DNA from: Metopolophium dirhodum
Taxonomy: Eukaryota; Arthropoda; Insecta; Hemiptera; Aphididae
Direction of reading: 5' to 3'
Assembly: GCF_019925205.1 (NCBI RefSeq)
Contig: NC_083561.1
Coordinates: 17,731,217-17,795,216, forward strand
DNA: 64,000 nucleotides
A program made the translations under genes and the position numbers. Each line of letters begins with the position of its first letter. Positions within the stretch are counted from its first letter, which is position 1. The notes under the pieces are model-generated. The model was given only the letters and a program-made list of their open reading frames with translations. It was not told the origin of the DNA and ran no database searches. Below are positions 48,374 through 63,051 of the stretch, piece by piece.

Positions 48374-49573
48374 TTATATGTCAATTAAAAAAAAGTTTGA
48401 AAATTGTATACAATAGATTCCTCGGAAATAGTTCATATTGGAATCAAAAAATCTTAAAAATATACTTATACGCACATTTTTTTATATACATTTTAAGTTG
48501 ACTTTAGGTTTAGTATCTATAGGCATGTTATTATGAAAATAATCTAATATCAGTGGTCTCAAATTAAAAAAAAAGTAATGAAAGAACTTCCCTCTCATCC
48601 CCTCATCCCTCCATCACCAAATTGAGCAATTTGATTTTCGTGGATGGGTACACCGATGGGTATACCTTTTATGTACTGTAGTAGTGTACTATAATAGTGT
48701 GGTCACATAATTTATCATCCAATAGATGTGATTATTTTGAGCGTTTTAAATAGGTGTGTCTTTAGGGTTTTGGCCCTCGCGGGACGAATGCAAATAAAAT
48801 AGGTATTCAAATAATCAAATCCCAAATCAACAAGTATCAACTATACTTTTCTAATAACATAAATTGTTAATTTTAAGGAACTAAGCGATGGTCGTTATCC
48901 AATGTTTAATTCGTTGTATTTAATATAGCTGTATGACCTATACTTACAGCTTATCTGGTGGTATATTGAGATGCGCCTATATATGTTATCGTTTTTTTTT
49001 TACATAAACCATTAGTAAACACTGCATAATATTTTACTGACATTTAAATAACCAAATATCTACTATACTATACGTTTAGGTATACATTCAATTAGGTACC
49101 TAATATAATATAATATGCACCTATAATTTATGTCCTAAATACCTACCTAATACTTCTGATAAATTAAAATATAATAGAGCCATAGTCTTATAATATAGGT
49201 ATTATATTATGCGAGTATTTACTATTAGGTTTCTTGATAAATTGTTGAGTGGTAAAATTAAGTCATCATCTGCCATTATATGACTGATTAGTGATAACTG
49301 ATAACTACTATGTTTTAAAGTATGGTACCTCAGCGTTTGTCTCATGTCCAATGCTCCTTTTTATGTTCTACATGACACACATTATACACTGTCCATCATT
49401 TATATGTCTAAAGAGCCTCTAGGACGGGTGGTGTCGAAGATAACCCTACTTTTAATTTTTAATTTTGTCTGAATAAATTCAAGTAGGTTAATTTCAAGTT
49501 ATTTAATATTTATATTGTGAATTTTAATTGTACATCTTACTCATTTTCATGTATTAAGTGTTTATCCTGTTCC

Positions 49574-49990
49574 CAATCCTGTAAAGAATACTTTTAAAAA
49601 GTATTTGAGTAAATACATTTTTTTTAAAGTATTTAAGATACTACTCAAATACTTATCAAATACTTTTGGTTTTTAAAGTAGGTTCTTTATTATCATAATA
49701 TAGTCTATAGACACAGTATGTTTATAATCATTTTTGTTTTATTTATTATTTATTCATTACATTACATTATTATTTATTACAAACTTTCGGGCTTCGGCTA
49801 ACACAATAATACAGAATATTAAATAAAACTATTATTCTACTATTTTAGCTGACAATAATATTTTTCCAAACTAATATTTCGAATAAAAATAAAATGTTCG
49901 AAATAAAAAACCAAAGTATTCAATACAAACAAGTATTTAATGCAAAAAAAAGTATTTGAATACTGTTTCTCAAATACTTAACAGGACTGC
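49574..49990. mobile_element. hAT-like MITE with AAGTATTTGA sub-repeats
   Basis: A 417-bp element with ends CAATCCTGT and, in reverse, CAGTCCTGT. It is full of AAGTATTTGA/TCAAATACTT words in both orientations. Flanks CCTGTTCC (49566-49573) and CCTGTACC (49991-49998) match at seven of eight positions. Confidence 0.75.
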
Positions 49991-50500
49991 CTGTACCTAA
50001 TATACCTATAGGTATAGTATATACTAATAAAATAAAAATATATAAGTAGGAATATCAAACTAAAATATAATAATATTATATCATATTATTATATTATAAA
50101 TTATAATATAGTTATTTATAAATTATAATCTTGGTATCTATATATTATAATGTGTACGGTTTGTAATGATGTAGTAAAATGAATCGCTTTAAACGAGTTT
50201 TCGCTTATCTTAATAAGTTAATACTTTCCTATTATAGGTGCCTACTTCAGTATACTTATACGTTGCATACTAGCACGTGACTAACGATTCTTCTAGCTAA
50301 CAAATCGATGATAAGTCGACATAGTAAATATACTTAGTAATAATTAATAAATACCAAATGGATAAGAAAACGAAAACATGAACTATTCGTTTCAAATCTA
50401 CATTATACATTTTTTTGAATGCCCAACATATTTTATTTTAAAACATGCTATTGCTTACATTTTATTGATAACCATTAAAGCATTTTTAGATAGGAAGATA

Positions 50501-50733
50501 TACTCAGTTCAGGTTAAGATTGAACCGGCTTCGCGCATGCAGACTGAGCCGCCGAACAGTGCCTGACCCCCCCCCCCCCCCCCCATGCGATGGCTATGCG
50601 TTCTGTGATTGGCCGTCGTCGATCGTCGGCACCGGTCCTGGCCGCCGTGCATACGCTCCCACCGGTGTCCGAAATGCGCGAAAAAAATGTGTTTAGGTCG
50701 AGCGAGCGGTTCAATCTTAATCTGAACAGAGTA
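50501..50733. mobile_element. GC-rich MITE with 27-bp TIRs and TA-type ends
   Basis: A 233-bp element. The left 27 bp (TACTCAGTTCAGGTTAAGAT...) and the right end in reverse (TACTCTGTTCAGATTAAGAT...) differ at two positions. The TA at the ends fits Tc1/mariner-type insertion. The interior is GC-rich, with a run of about 18 C. Open frames across it are not genes. Confidence 0.85.
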
Positions 50734-53700
50734 TAGTACACACAATTTGTTCAACTTATTTTATTTTCGTAGTTTTGAATGATTTAGACATAAAACCATA
50801 TTGATTCAATGACATGAGCAAGGGGTGATTCGGATGATTGCCACCAGAGTATATCTCCTAACATATTTTAATTGAAGCCCTAAAAGTTATCCGTCGTCAG
50901 GGTCTCATATTTTGTATGTAGTTCCTTGTTACTGAAAAAATGCAGGAGCTAAAATACTGTGACCCCTACTATATTACAAACTTACAAACCTATTATTATT
51001 ATTATTACAATCATTACTTCAATTATCCATTGATTTAGATTTAGTGTTTTAGTACCTAATTAACAAATTCAATTATTTAAGTAATAGGCATCTAGCATTA
51101 ATCATTATATGTTTTATTATTAATATGATTATTATATAATTATATTATAGATTATAATATATTCCTGTACATTCAAGGTACCTATTCGTTTTATTAGGTG
51201 AGGACCCAACAAAATACTGTAGCCTGTAGGCTCCTCTTTTAATTTGTTTACATATTTATTTTATTTTGTCATAACACACGATGTATACGATTTTATTTTT
51301 TATTTTTGTTTTTGCAAATGTTGATAAGTATGTTGTGGTAAAGAATGAAGCTATCAGAACATTATCGTCTGTGAAAATCTTTTAAGATTCAAAATAATAT
51401 CCTAAGATCTAACCTACCTATCAATATAATATATAAATGCCCAAATGATGTAACTATTGGAGTGTGCTTTTTACAAGTATAAACATTTTATGTTAAACGT
51501 GTTTTCAAGCAACTTTCAGAGTGTAAACCAGTTGTGTTTACTAAATAATTTTATTTGCAAATTTAATTTTATTACATAGCCGGCTGAGTTACATTTACTT
51601 TAGATAAATATATGACATAATATTAATGAGATTTTGATCGCTTAACGACTTCTGACGTCTAAATAGTAAATTTTAGAATAGCTCCAAAGTCGAAGATATT
51701 AGATAATAATATAGTAATCGCGAGTTTGGTGATGACAAATGACGTCATGACGAATGGGGTCCGATGATGAGCAGTGCTATGCAGAGGAGTAGACCACCAT
51801 AGTGTTACCGCCACGCTATATCTTCGGGTTGACCTGAATTTAAAAAAAACTGGGTAGCTGATACAGTAATACCCACAAGTCACAACAGAGTAACAGACAT
51901 TATCATCTCGCTCTCACTCGTCACAACGATTAATACATGAAATTTACATTGTATAACTGCACTAGTAACGTAGGTATGGTTTATAGAGTATAAACTATTT
52001 AGCACCTACCTACCTATATATATTTATTACGATGTCGTACAGACTAATTGCGTTTGAACGTCTTCGCGACAGTGAGTAAAACGTTTGGCCAGCTCATACG
52101 AAATATTATAATTCTTGGCATCCGACAAAAGCGCGCGTTGTGTGTATATGCATGTAGTAATATTATATACGTAAATAGTAGGTAGGTACATATTATAATA
52201 AACCCTCGCGGGCGCGTTTATCCGATCCAAGGAATGCTTGCCACGTCGTCGTAGTTTACCGTGCGATCCTTTACTCGCGATTTGTCACGCGACTCCCCTC
52301 ATACCCCACCACATCGCACGCTTTGGTCCACACGCCACCCCGGCGATCGGAGCTAACAAAAATACAAAATATGCTTTCGTTTTGTCAGTTGTCGCGCAGC
52401 GCCGAAAACTACGATATATCATCCGAACATTCTCGATTCTCTTTCTTTCCCTTCGCGTATATTATAATTTATAATACAAGCGGAGACGAGTAGACGACAC
52501 TTAATAATAATATAATTCTATATGGATAGACTACTAGAAGACTACGACGACACGTCCTATTTCTATACAGCACCTATAAATATAAATTATAATATAACGA
52601 TGTACCTACCGGCCCGTGTGTATTTGTTACCTTTGATAACAATAATAATACATTTGTACGGATGCTGCAATATTATCTATATTTTTTCGTTAATTTTTCA
52701 TTAATTATGTTTTGCTTTTCGAGTTCAATATATACAATATATATATTATCAAACTAATATAAATGTGTATAATATTATTTATACATTTTAAACAATCTAC
52801 TATCTATACTATATATCGGGTTAATTTAATATGTTTGTACAATTTCTTAAAATGAATTAAAAATTAAAAATATGTAGCTATTTTTGACCTAGTACCGCTG
52901 ATAGGATCTCAAAAATTAGCGTGTACCATCCACGATCTTTTCAGAATCTAAAACGTTTGAAAGGATATTTTTATTAAAGCTTCAATTTAACTTCAAATTT
53001 CAATTATGAATAAGTACCATATTTCTATTATCATAATATAATTTTGTGAAACATGTCAACACATCAATATTATGGATAAATATTAGGTACTAATGAGTCC
53101 ATAAGTTCCATCTCGAATCAGTAGAATGTTTTTTTTACTATTACCTCTATGAAATTATACATGTTTTTGTAACAAATCCTGCACGGTTTTAAATGTAAGT
53201 ACTAAAATTATTTATATTAATACAAAATAATACTTATCAGAAGTTGGTTTTAAATAATTATATAAAAAAAGAATTTTTTCTTATTTAGGTTATTTTATAC
53301 TTTTATTGAAGTTTTGTGGGAAGTTCAGCTTTTGCCTTGGTGTGTGTGTGTATGGGCCCTGGACATAATGAAAGCGTAAAAATAATTAACATCTAAGAGT
53401 TATATTATAATATTTACCTATTATTATAAAAATAATAATGTACCTATTGATGTTTAATATCTGTAGACTGTACCCATAGAATATAAACAAAACATGAAAA
53501 AATTAAATACTTAAATGGTTTGGATACATATTATAATCAACTGTAAGCTGTTGATTATAATAATATAAGGAGTTCAATTTTTTATTTTCGTGGTTTTTTC
53601 TTTTGATTTTTTTCCTTATGTCTTATTTTTTGGTTTTTTTCCTGCATTCCTTTTAGTGACTTATGGGAAGAATCCTATTGTAACTACATATTTTAGGGAA

Positions 53701-55941
53701 TATATTGGTACCTACTTGCCGAAAAACCGGTAAAAAACATTGCCTTAGATATTATTTTCCTTCGCTTGTTTGGTGTTTACAATTTACTCGGATCACGATG
53801 ACTTTATTAAAAATAGCCAGGTTTTATTTGATGTTAAATAAACCATGGGATTAAAATTTGTATGCTTGGCAGATGTGTTTGTTATTATATACAGTATGGC
53901 CCAGAGTGGCGTTTGCTGCAGCAGTGCCCACAGCCCATAGGTCATAACTCATGTTAAATGAATAAGAATACTTACATTTTTTCAGGAAAATGTATAAGTA
54001 TATCTACACGAATAAAATCTTATATATTGGCATAGTATTCAAAAGAAGCTTTAATTTTTGAAATTGAAAAAATATTTGGAAAACTGATTGAATTTGAATT
54101 GTGGATGCATTCTTTAATAGTTTATGCGTTCTGGAACACACTGTATATTATAATACTCGAATAGCTTACACAATTTTTATTTTTTATAATAATAATACGT
54201 TGACCTAAAATATGATCTATTTTACGTTAGGACATGTCTATACAACTTAGTTTCGGTCATATTATTCATATAAGCATAACATAAGCTATGCAAAAATTAT
54301 AAACGCAAATGTATACAATATCTATATATACACCATGCGTTACATATAAATATATTATGTAAGTATTTATAGGTACCTACCTACCCAAACAAGTATTCTT
54401 CCGTTTATTAAACATTTCAATATTTTATGTTATTAATTAATAATTATTATACTAGGTAGTTGGAAATGTTTTCAATATCTTATAGAGATGGTTAACCCAC
54501 GAACAATAAGTTTCCACGTTTTATACTCCAATGTTTATTCTTTCTAAAAATAGTGCACTTAAAAATATTTGATATTTATTTTGGTTTACATAAGAGTTTT
54601 CTACGCTTGTCTTAAATAATCAACTGTATAGTTTTCACTCTAAAAGATTTTTGTTTGGTCTGATTCATTGTTAGTTTAATATTTACAGCTCGTAATAAAC
54701 TAATTATATTGTATGGTTGCACTATTTAAAATATATAGTGCCAATATTACTTACCTCGGGCTACTAAATTCATAATGAGGAACAAAGTATCGAGATGATT
54801 TAAGTAAAAATAAACTTCATAAATAATTAATAAAGACTACATTTTCGAAAGACAAAATGCTTGAATAGTAAACTGGTGGGCAAGTACAACAATTATAAAA
54901 TAAAATTTATTGTACTACTAATATACTTACCAAACTATGTTGACAAATCACAAATGTATATAAATATATAATAGTATTAATTAAATTATAATAAACTTGT
55001 TTTGTTTTTTTATTCCGTCGTTCCAATGACAATATTTACTACACTTACGTACCTTTAGTATTTAATAATAATTGAATAAATCGTAATGATTATAATATGC
55101 GAGTACGCAGGTACGCTTCGTCCGTATATACACCGATACACCAAAACCATATACTATAGTATTACGACATCAACACTATACACTTATGTATATTAGTTAT
55201 TACTTATTACATATAACTATGTCAGTTATAACTACATACCGTACGTACGCAGGAGTAGGGTTCTGAGTTTCTGACCCCCCTGAAATTTCTTTTTTCTACA
55301 AAAAAAACTTATTTACCACCATTTTTATACACACAGATCAATTACTTGTCATTTTAAAAGGATATAAAATAAATTGTTGAATATGACAAAGACTTCGATA
55401 ATCATAGTTTTAGTTTTTTTTTTGGCTGACTTAGAACATTGCTAAACGTCTACCATAATCGATGGATTATTACCACGTTTTTTACGGCCCAAAGAGGAAA
55501 TATAGATTAACACTGTAATAATGTACTGCACTGAATTTTAGACTAACTATAAAAACTGTTTAGAAAAAATAATGAAAATTATTTACTCAGATAAAACTAA
55601 CCGAACTAAAATCCTGCGTACGCTACTGACTACATTAGAGTAAGAACATTACATATTCACACGGCCGTATGGAAAAACAATTTGCCTATACATAATCCCT
55701 TATAAAACACATTTGCAATGGCAAGTATTCTATATTTTTAACATTCAATATTCATTAAAATGAAAAGATGCCCAATTCTTTAATTTTCACAAAACCCAAA
55801 AGAAATATATTATTTGGAATATGAAGTTATCAGAACTTCTGATTTTGGTTTATTTGACAATGGCATATATTCTACATAAATAATGACTAGATTTTTTTAT
55901 TTATAAATGCAAAATATGTACAATCATTAAATGGTCATGAC
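50734..55941. other. Gene-poor stretch with one CG-rich island
   Basis: Mostly AT-rich. Around 52030-52500 G+C and CG dinucleotides rise (GGGCGCGTTTATCCGATCC...), as at the promoters of other genes here, so an unrecognised start or non-coding first exon is possible. A frame at 52522-52704 begins 'MDRLLEDYDDTSYFY' but shows no family. A perfect 13-bp-arm hairpin is at 53529-53562. Confidence 0.4.
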
Positions 55942-56614
55942 TAGGGTTCGGATTTTTATGCCCAAAAAAACTATTAAATATTCCCTAAAAAATATGCTGA
56001 TATGTTGTAAAAATTACTTAAATATGCTCTAAAAAAAGTTGATATATGCATTTATAAAAAAAAAATAATATTAAAAAAATGTTTATTCGAAAAATGAGTG
56101 GTAAAACAAAATGTATAAAATACTAAATATTTAAAATATAAGTTTATGTGACGGCTATAGTAGACTTTCAATGGTTTTGATATTCGATTTTGTCCTTTTA
56201 AAATTTTTTAATTTCATGCCATCTTTTTTAATTTAACTGACTTACCAAATTAAATTGAATTATATCGTAAAAATTTCGATGGAAAAAAATTTGAAGAAAA
56301 AACATATTATTCGTTTTCTGTAACAAAATTGAGTACATTATTTGCTTTAGATATGTATATTGATAAAATTTATAAAATGAATAGAAAATATAAACAAGAC
56401 TTTAATATGCGTTGGTCGACAAACTCGTTCTCAGTGTTTGGAAAGTTCCTTATAAAAAGGAATTCATTTCGTTCCTTGTTCCTTAAAAAAAAAAAATAAT
56501 TCGTTCCCTTGTCGTTCCTTTGGAAGTGAGGATGTGAAACAGATTTTTATCTTACTAAGCTATCTTTTGGACTCGCCAAAAAAATATGCAAAATGCTACA
56601 ACATCCTAACCCTA
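55942..56614. mobile_element. hAT-type element with perfect 8-bp target duplication
   Basis: A 673-bp element with ends TAGGGTTCGGAT and, in reverse, TAGGGTTAGGAT, bordered by an exact duplication GTCATGAC at 55934-55941 and 56615-56622. No transposase frame. The AT-rich interior contains AAATATGC words in both arms. Confidence 0.85.
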
Positions 56615-56777
56615 GTCATGACAAATCATGACCATTTAAACGACCATACGTAATAATATGTAGAACATTTTACAAAATGTATCAATTTTAGCCATTTTTA
56701 TTAATTATATTTTATTTTTACTTATTTTTTAAAAAAATTGCATTGTTTCAAGTAGTCCAGTTAATCAAACATTTACA

Positions 56778-56778
56778 T

Positions 56779-56819
<41 letters not shown>

Positions 56820-57705
56820 GCCAAGCGGCAATTTATAGATACATTGTACAATTAGTAGATTAACATGAAGTGATAATAATGAAATAAAATACATGGAAAA
56901 TATAGTTATAATTATAGACTTAAGTTTAAACTTATACTAAACAGCGTTCAGCTAGAAGAGTACATGCTAAGGTAAAATAAACTAAAGACAAAAACATTCA
57001 GTAGAGATAAACAATAATATAGTCAGCCAAAGATCAGGAGCTATTAAGTAGGCGGAGCATTCTATCTAATGGATTATTAGAGGAGTAGTTAGTACGGTGA
57101 GAGGAGACAAGGTATAAAGAGTGATTTCTAGTGAAATGCACAGGAACGCGGAAAGAGATTGAGGACAGAAGGTTAGGGGCATCTATTGAGCCGTTGAGGA
57201 GGGAGGTGATGAATGAGAGGTCAGCATCGACACGACGAGATGCGAGAGTAGGGATATTTAAGGAAGTTCTAACTGGTAGGTAATCATGGGGTGGGTGAGC
57301 AATATTGAGTATAAAGGCGGCGTAGGAAAGGAAGCGGTTTTGGACACGCTCTAAACGTAATTGGTCCTTGACTAGATATGGGTACCATACAACTGAGCCA
57401 TATTCTAAGACAGAGCGGACAAGGGAAAAATAGAGGGAGCGAAGACAAGTAGCGGACGTGAAAAGGCTAGGTAGTGTTGCGCTTTAAGAACCCCAGAGTT
57501 TTTAACGCTCTACCAACCGTAACATCAATATGGTGTTCAAAGGAAAGAGAAGGAGTGAGATAGAACCCAAGATCTTTGACAGTGGATACACGTTTGAGAG
57601 TAGAGCCATTAAGGGAATAAGGATGTATTATGCAAGTACGTTTTCTATGAAAAGACATAACATGACACTTGCTGAGGTTGAGCGTTAGGACAATACGCTG
57701 GGCCT
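56778..57705 (-). mobile_element. 5'-truncated LINE (Jockey/I-like) reverse-transcriptase C-terminus, frameshifted
   Basis: Read on the minus strand, the 5' part encodes 'LNLSKCHVMSFHRKRT', 'VSTVKDLGFYLTPSLSFEHH' and 'RALKTLGFLK', the usual post-catalytic part of non-LTR reverse transcriptases. A frameshift near 57475 moves to a second frame with 'SLVRSVLEYGSVVWYP' and 'LERVQNRFL'. The 3' end is a (TAAA)n tail, seen on the plus strand as TTTATTTA repeats at about 56778-56818. The catalytic domain and 5' end are missing, so this is a dead fragment. Confidence 0.85.
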
Positions 57706-60700
57706 ATAATGGGCCTTTATAATCTATTATATTTATGAAAATAAAAAAATTGTTAAGTATATATTTTATTTTTTATTTAAAAAAAATATCATATTAAATA
57801 ATAAATATTATAATATTTTTTAACTATTATTCAAATTATATTTCAAATTATGAGTCAATAATAAACTTTAAAAAAAATGGGGGAAATGTGCGCATCAAAA
57901 ATATATCGTGGGGGGAGGAATGTCCATTTAACGTCCATAAGTCTTATAAATCACGACTTTACGCGTAAAACATTCATTATTACAAAACAACATTTTTGAA
58001 CAAAAATATACTATTACAGTTTTTACTTTTTTGAATAATAGCATACTTCCATTAAGTGAAATTATATGTCCCGAAACAGAATAATATTCAGAATATCGAG
58101 GTTTTTTTAAAATCAAATTTCAGCCGAAGTCCAAAGAGCTGAAGAGGTAATAATCACGTTAATTTACCGGATATCCGTAGTTATGAGTATAAGTATGTTA
58201 AATTTAGATAAGTGGCTTAGGGAACCCCAGACCCCAGTGCATGTGCAACTCCACTCCGCTCATCAAAACTTCAAATAGGTACTTTAACTCATACACTACT
58301 CATCAAAAATTTGATTCGATTTGAATGTATTGATGTACTCCAAAAAAATTCTGCTCTGGAAAAATGATTTTAAAATAATACGTTATAATAATTACGTTGT
58401 CATTAAAATATAAAAACTTATAATTTGAAATTTAAACGCTTGTAAAAAAAATTTGTGACTATATTTTTTATTATTTTTCAACTGTTTTACTAACAATATA
58501 TTATATTAGGAGCCGTATTAAATTTTCACGCTTTTTGACCCAACAAAAAAAATGTTATGATATTTATAGAAAAAAAAACCAAAAAAAATTGAAAACTGAA
58601 AATGTCCGTAAACCGCTCCAAACATGTCAATAATTTGAAAAATTTATCAAGTATAGGAATTGATAAAATAAACATATGATGTAAATTTCAAGTATATAGG
58701 TACCTAAGGGATCTAAGGTTATTCGTTTTTGAGTTATAGAAAAATAAGAAAATCACTAGTCACTACTTTAAATAAATTGTTTTTACGATTATTGGACCAA
58801 TAAAAGTTTTGTACCTGCTAAAATTTAATGGAATACGCTAATGAATGGAGTATAAGTAGTAAGTACTATTGTACTATAATAATTAAATATTCTTTTATAT
58901 AATAAAATATAAATGCAATGTTTTCGACAACATTTTAATCAACCTTCGGCAATACCAATAGTAAAATAAGTTACTTCAACAATAGCAATATCAATAAATA
59001 TACTTGGTATAGGCTGATAGACAATCTCTACCCAGAATCGTTTTTCGCCGACAAGATGATATTAATGATAATTTATAATTATATTATGTCATTGAATTCA
59101 AATTTAACACATCCATTAGGTACAGTGACCCACTCGACACCTACTGTACAGTGTACAGCAAAATGGTAGGTATACCCACTTACCCGCCTTTTTATATTGA
59201 AAAAACACATTTGTCACAATATTGTTGCAAACGATATTAAAAATGTCAGGGGTATGACGCACAATTAATTGTCACATTTTTTTAAACCTATTATTTTTAA
59301 TTTAATTAGCTTTGTAAATTAATGTTAAATACACACATATTTGTTATAGTTGTTAGGTATATAATATAACTTTATGTATTGAGTTGGTATGATTAAACAT
59401 AAAAAGTGTTTAATCTTTTCAAAATAATTCATATTCCTAACGTGAAAAATTTTACAATCGTATCAAATCCTTCCATATCTATAATATAATATTATGTCAA
59501 TCAACAATATTATTATTTTTTTTTTTGCCACAATTTGTAATAACTATAATAATTAGTAATAAGTAATAACATACATTGGCTGTTCATTGGAACGGAAAGT
59601 AGGTATATAGTACATTAGTTTGTAATTTAACACAAAATACTACGCCCACCCTAGATGCATTGTGTACAGTAAACGTCAAGTATTAAAAAGTCTAAATTTT
59701 AATCTGAGTTCCTATAATAATACACGTATATGTATTATTACTTATCGTTACACGGCTGTTAGATAATAAATAATAATAAACAGAAACGCATTGTACTTGA
59801 AAGAGGTGAAACCTGTTATGGTGGTTAATGGGTCGAAACCACATTGACGTGCGATAGTTCGGTGTAAAGTTATTAAAACCATTCGTATTTCACATTTCGA
59901 CACACCTATAGTCTATACTTTATACCTATTATGTTATGCATATATTGAAATTTAAATATCTATGTTTTTTTTGTCGATTGTGATTGTTTGCTGAATATTA
60001 CTAATTTGCATACAATATACCTAATATGATATTTTAATAGTATTTAATTTACTCTTACTCGCGCTGTTATCCAGTTGAACGACGCTGCATAATATAACCG
60101 CGATTAAATGGATGCCGTTATACAATTTTAAAGAAACGTGATAAACGAGACTACGGTCTATGAAAGCCAACATTTATTGCATAATAATATAATATAGTTA
60201 AGTATTGTATGTATTGTGTGTGTGTGTGTACATTTTTAAGAAGAAAAATATTCCAACATTTAAATTTTCAATGTAGGTATATTATATTATTGAAGAATAG
60301 ACGTCACACATAATTACATAAATGACACTATTTTTGAAATGTCCAATATCGTAAATTATAATATTATAATATACTCTGTAGTCAATAAATTGTATATTTA
60401 GAACCCGGATAACATCGCCTAATGTCGTTGAACTAATTATAATTAAATTTAGACCGTGTTATTTTTATAATCCTGAATGGTCTAATGGACGACCAATTAA
60501 TTTAGAGGACTTTTATATAGAGGACCCGTTGCCAATTTTTAATGGTTAATTTCGAATAATAAAATTAATTTCCGCATGTGCAAATTTATCCATATTAACT
60601 TTTTCATTGTGTCTGACCGATGACCAGGCGAGTACAAAACGTGCGAGGTGCAATCTTCTACCGTTTTGACACATTTTATGACACAATTCATGTTGATAAT

Positions 60701-62360
60701 GAAACTCAAAAATCACGTGTCTGTTCTACTTTGAAACAATACAGACTCTAGACGCTTTCTTACAGTTAAACATGTTTAGATATTGTTTAATTTTACTCAA
60801 CTGTTTAAAACATAAATGATATCACTTAATCACTAAGTGTAATATCGTCATACAACGCTATATATATTTTGTCTGAAAAATATTACAACTTTAAATTAGA
60901 ACAAGGACACGAAATATGTAATATATCATAATAAATCTTTACTTACAAGATATCCCCATTCACTATATAATAGTTATGTATAATATACGTTTATTCATTT
61001 AAACATAATTAATACTCGTAAGTTGTAACAGAGTGAGTTTATGAAAATAATTAAACATCTTTAAAATTGTTACTAATCTTAGCTATTTAAGTATTATATT
61101 AGCCATTTAGCCCTAAAAAGCCTTCCACTGGTTGCAAATTTTAAAATACCAGTTGAACAAATATTTGATGTGTGTATTAATGTGTTATATACTAGGAAGT
61201 TTTTTAAGAAAATGTGGTTTGATAGATAATAGGTTAATTCACTCTAATACTTAATCCAACAGCACAAGATTGGTTCTTGGAACGCTAATTGTCTATGTTG
61301 CACGTGGTACAGACTACAGAAGGGGAAACAATAATAGCTCGCTGACATCTTCTTAAATAATAGTGGAATGTTTCAAGTTTTTATGATAAATATTTTATGA
61401 ATTACAACAAAATAAAAAAAATCGTTTGAGAATAAATCGTTATTTTACGTGTGAATACTCAATACTGAATATCCAATGTCATCAAAATTTGAACTTTAAT
61501 CAAACATAAAAATGTATATGTGTAGGCTTTTGCTTTCCTTACTCTTTTTTAATTTCTTGTATAAAACTTATAACTTATGAGGATCTTGTATTATATTTTT
61601 AAGCCTTAGATATTAAAATTAAAAATTGTATGCATTTTTAACAACAGAAATCAGAATTTACATTATTTGTGTTCTTTCAAAAGTTTTCTTAATATAATGT
61701 TATAAGCTATTATAAGTTATAACTCGCTTATATATTAAAAATTACCACCGGAGGAGTGCACATTGTATCCAACCAGCCGTTGGTTGGGTTAAGTAAAAAC
61801 GACAAACTTAGTAAAACTTTTAAACTTTAGAGTTAGAAATAAGTAATAACTATACACTTACGTACGCATACCTCACGGGATCCGCAATCTATCGCAGGCT
61901 AGTCTCAGTGTCTCACGGCTCACTAACCTAACTACCTACTCTACTTAATATAATATACATTATAACTACAACCCTCTACAAAATAAATCGTTGTTGCACA
62001 GCTGGTTCTATAATCATTAGGTATAGGTATTTAATACTTATACATTTATAATTTATAAAAGTGGTATTCTGGTATAGAGCTATATAGAAGAATGAATCCT
62101 CTGTTATGCATAGCGTTTTTGTGGTAGTTTGGATTGTGTCACTTTAGGATGGTTTCTAGAATAATATACTTACAATGATATATTGATTTTATAACAATAT
62201 ATACCTCCTATAACTAAATGCATTTTTCTAAGTTACTATTCTGGTTTTTATTAAAATGTTAATCCAGCTAGTTCAGTATTTTTGTTGTCTTGATGGTATT
62301 TGAAAAATTATTACTAGCATTACCTTACAAGCATTTAGATTTTAGGTATAGATAATAGTA
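57706..62360. other. Gene-poor AT-rich stretch with dispersed repeats
   Basis: No supportable gene. Repeat B is at 58425-58740 and repeat A at 59030-59205, both on the plus strand. A short (TG)n is near 60217. The rest is AT-rich with scattered stops. Confidence 0.5.
59030..59205 (+). repeat. Dispersed repeat A, copy 4
   Basis: The fullest copy: CCAGAATCGTTTTTCGCCGA, TCATTGAATTCAAATTTAAC, GGTACAGTGACCCACTCGAC and CCCACTTACCCGCC in order. The last word is the reverse of GCGGGTAAGTGG at 11849. Confidence 0.7.
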
Positions 62361-62622
62361 TGAGAGTGGCTACTGACTTGGCGTGGTGCGTTAGCTGCTA
62401 TACTGCTATCAGTCACGCAATGTGACTGAGAGTAAGTATCGGCCGTTGCCATTACTCCACTAGTTCTCAGATGGATGGTGACCACCAGGGTTCGTAGTGC
62501 GCAAAAATCTTGCACACACATACACGTGTTTTCACCGTACCAACTTACCGTCCCAACCCTACCAACAATATAGGCTATAATGACACCAGTCGTCAAACCC
62601 TTAATCCAATTAAAAAAAAAAA
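62361..62622 (+). mobile_element. Candidate tRNA-related SINE with 3' A-tail
   Basis: A unit less AT-rich than its surroundings. An A-box-like TGGCGTGGTGCGTTAGC lies near 62380. A promoter-like segment CTCAGATGGATGGTGACCACC followed by GGTTCG lies near 62466-62494 and resembles tRNA B-box or 5S rRNA internal-promoter sequence. It ends in a run of A at 62610-62621. Open frames over it are shadows. Family not identified. Confidence 0.4.
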
Positions 62623-63006
62623 AATTGCATGAGAAGTTTAATGAATTAATAATAAATAAACTAGTTACCTACTGCCTATTGGGTACTCAATTTTTTCTCC
62701 GTAGATTATTGAAATATTGCTATAGGGCTATACGCCTATACATAAAAGTTGTTATATATGTATACCTAAATGGCATCAAATTTGCTTTGTCTTGTATATT
62801 TTTTTATGTGTTCAAATTCCTAGTTAGTTTTGAGCTGTTAATTAATTAATTCTTTAACTAATTTCGTGTTTAAATGCCTTTATATGCCTTTATTATACTA
62901 TTATAGATAGGTAGGTATCATAATAATATATTTATTTATAAGTATCTAAAGTACCTACTAATTTACAAAAAAAACTTTATAAACAGTTAATATGTATTTG
63001 TATAGA
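62623..63006. other. AT-rich gap before COX6B-like gene
   Basis: Low-complexity AT-rich DNA. The 89-codon frame at 62580-62849 starts inside the candidate SINE, is hydrophobic and has no recognisable motif. Confidence 0.45.
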
Positions 63007-63012
63007 TTTATT
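63007..63012 (-). terminator. AATAAA polyadenylation signal of the COX6B-like gene
   Basis: TTTATT on the plus strand is AATAAA on the minus strand, about 40 nt past the stop codon. Confidence 0.55.
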
Positions 63013-63051
63013 ATAGATTTGAATTACTATACAAAAAATATTTCACTCGTA

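Noticed and set aside
48171..48416. 81-codon frame
   Set aside because: Lies in the right arm of a foldback MITE.
50509..50754. 75-81-codon frames
   Set aside because: Span a GC-rich MITE with long terminal inverted repeats.
52522..52704. 60-codon frame beginning 'MDRLLEDYDDTSYFY'
   Set aside because: The acidic start is suggestive, but the remainder is AT-driven hydrophobic sequence and no partner exon or family was seen.
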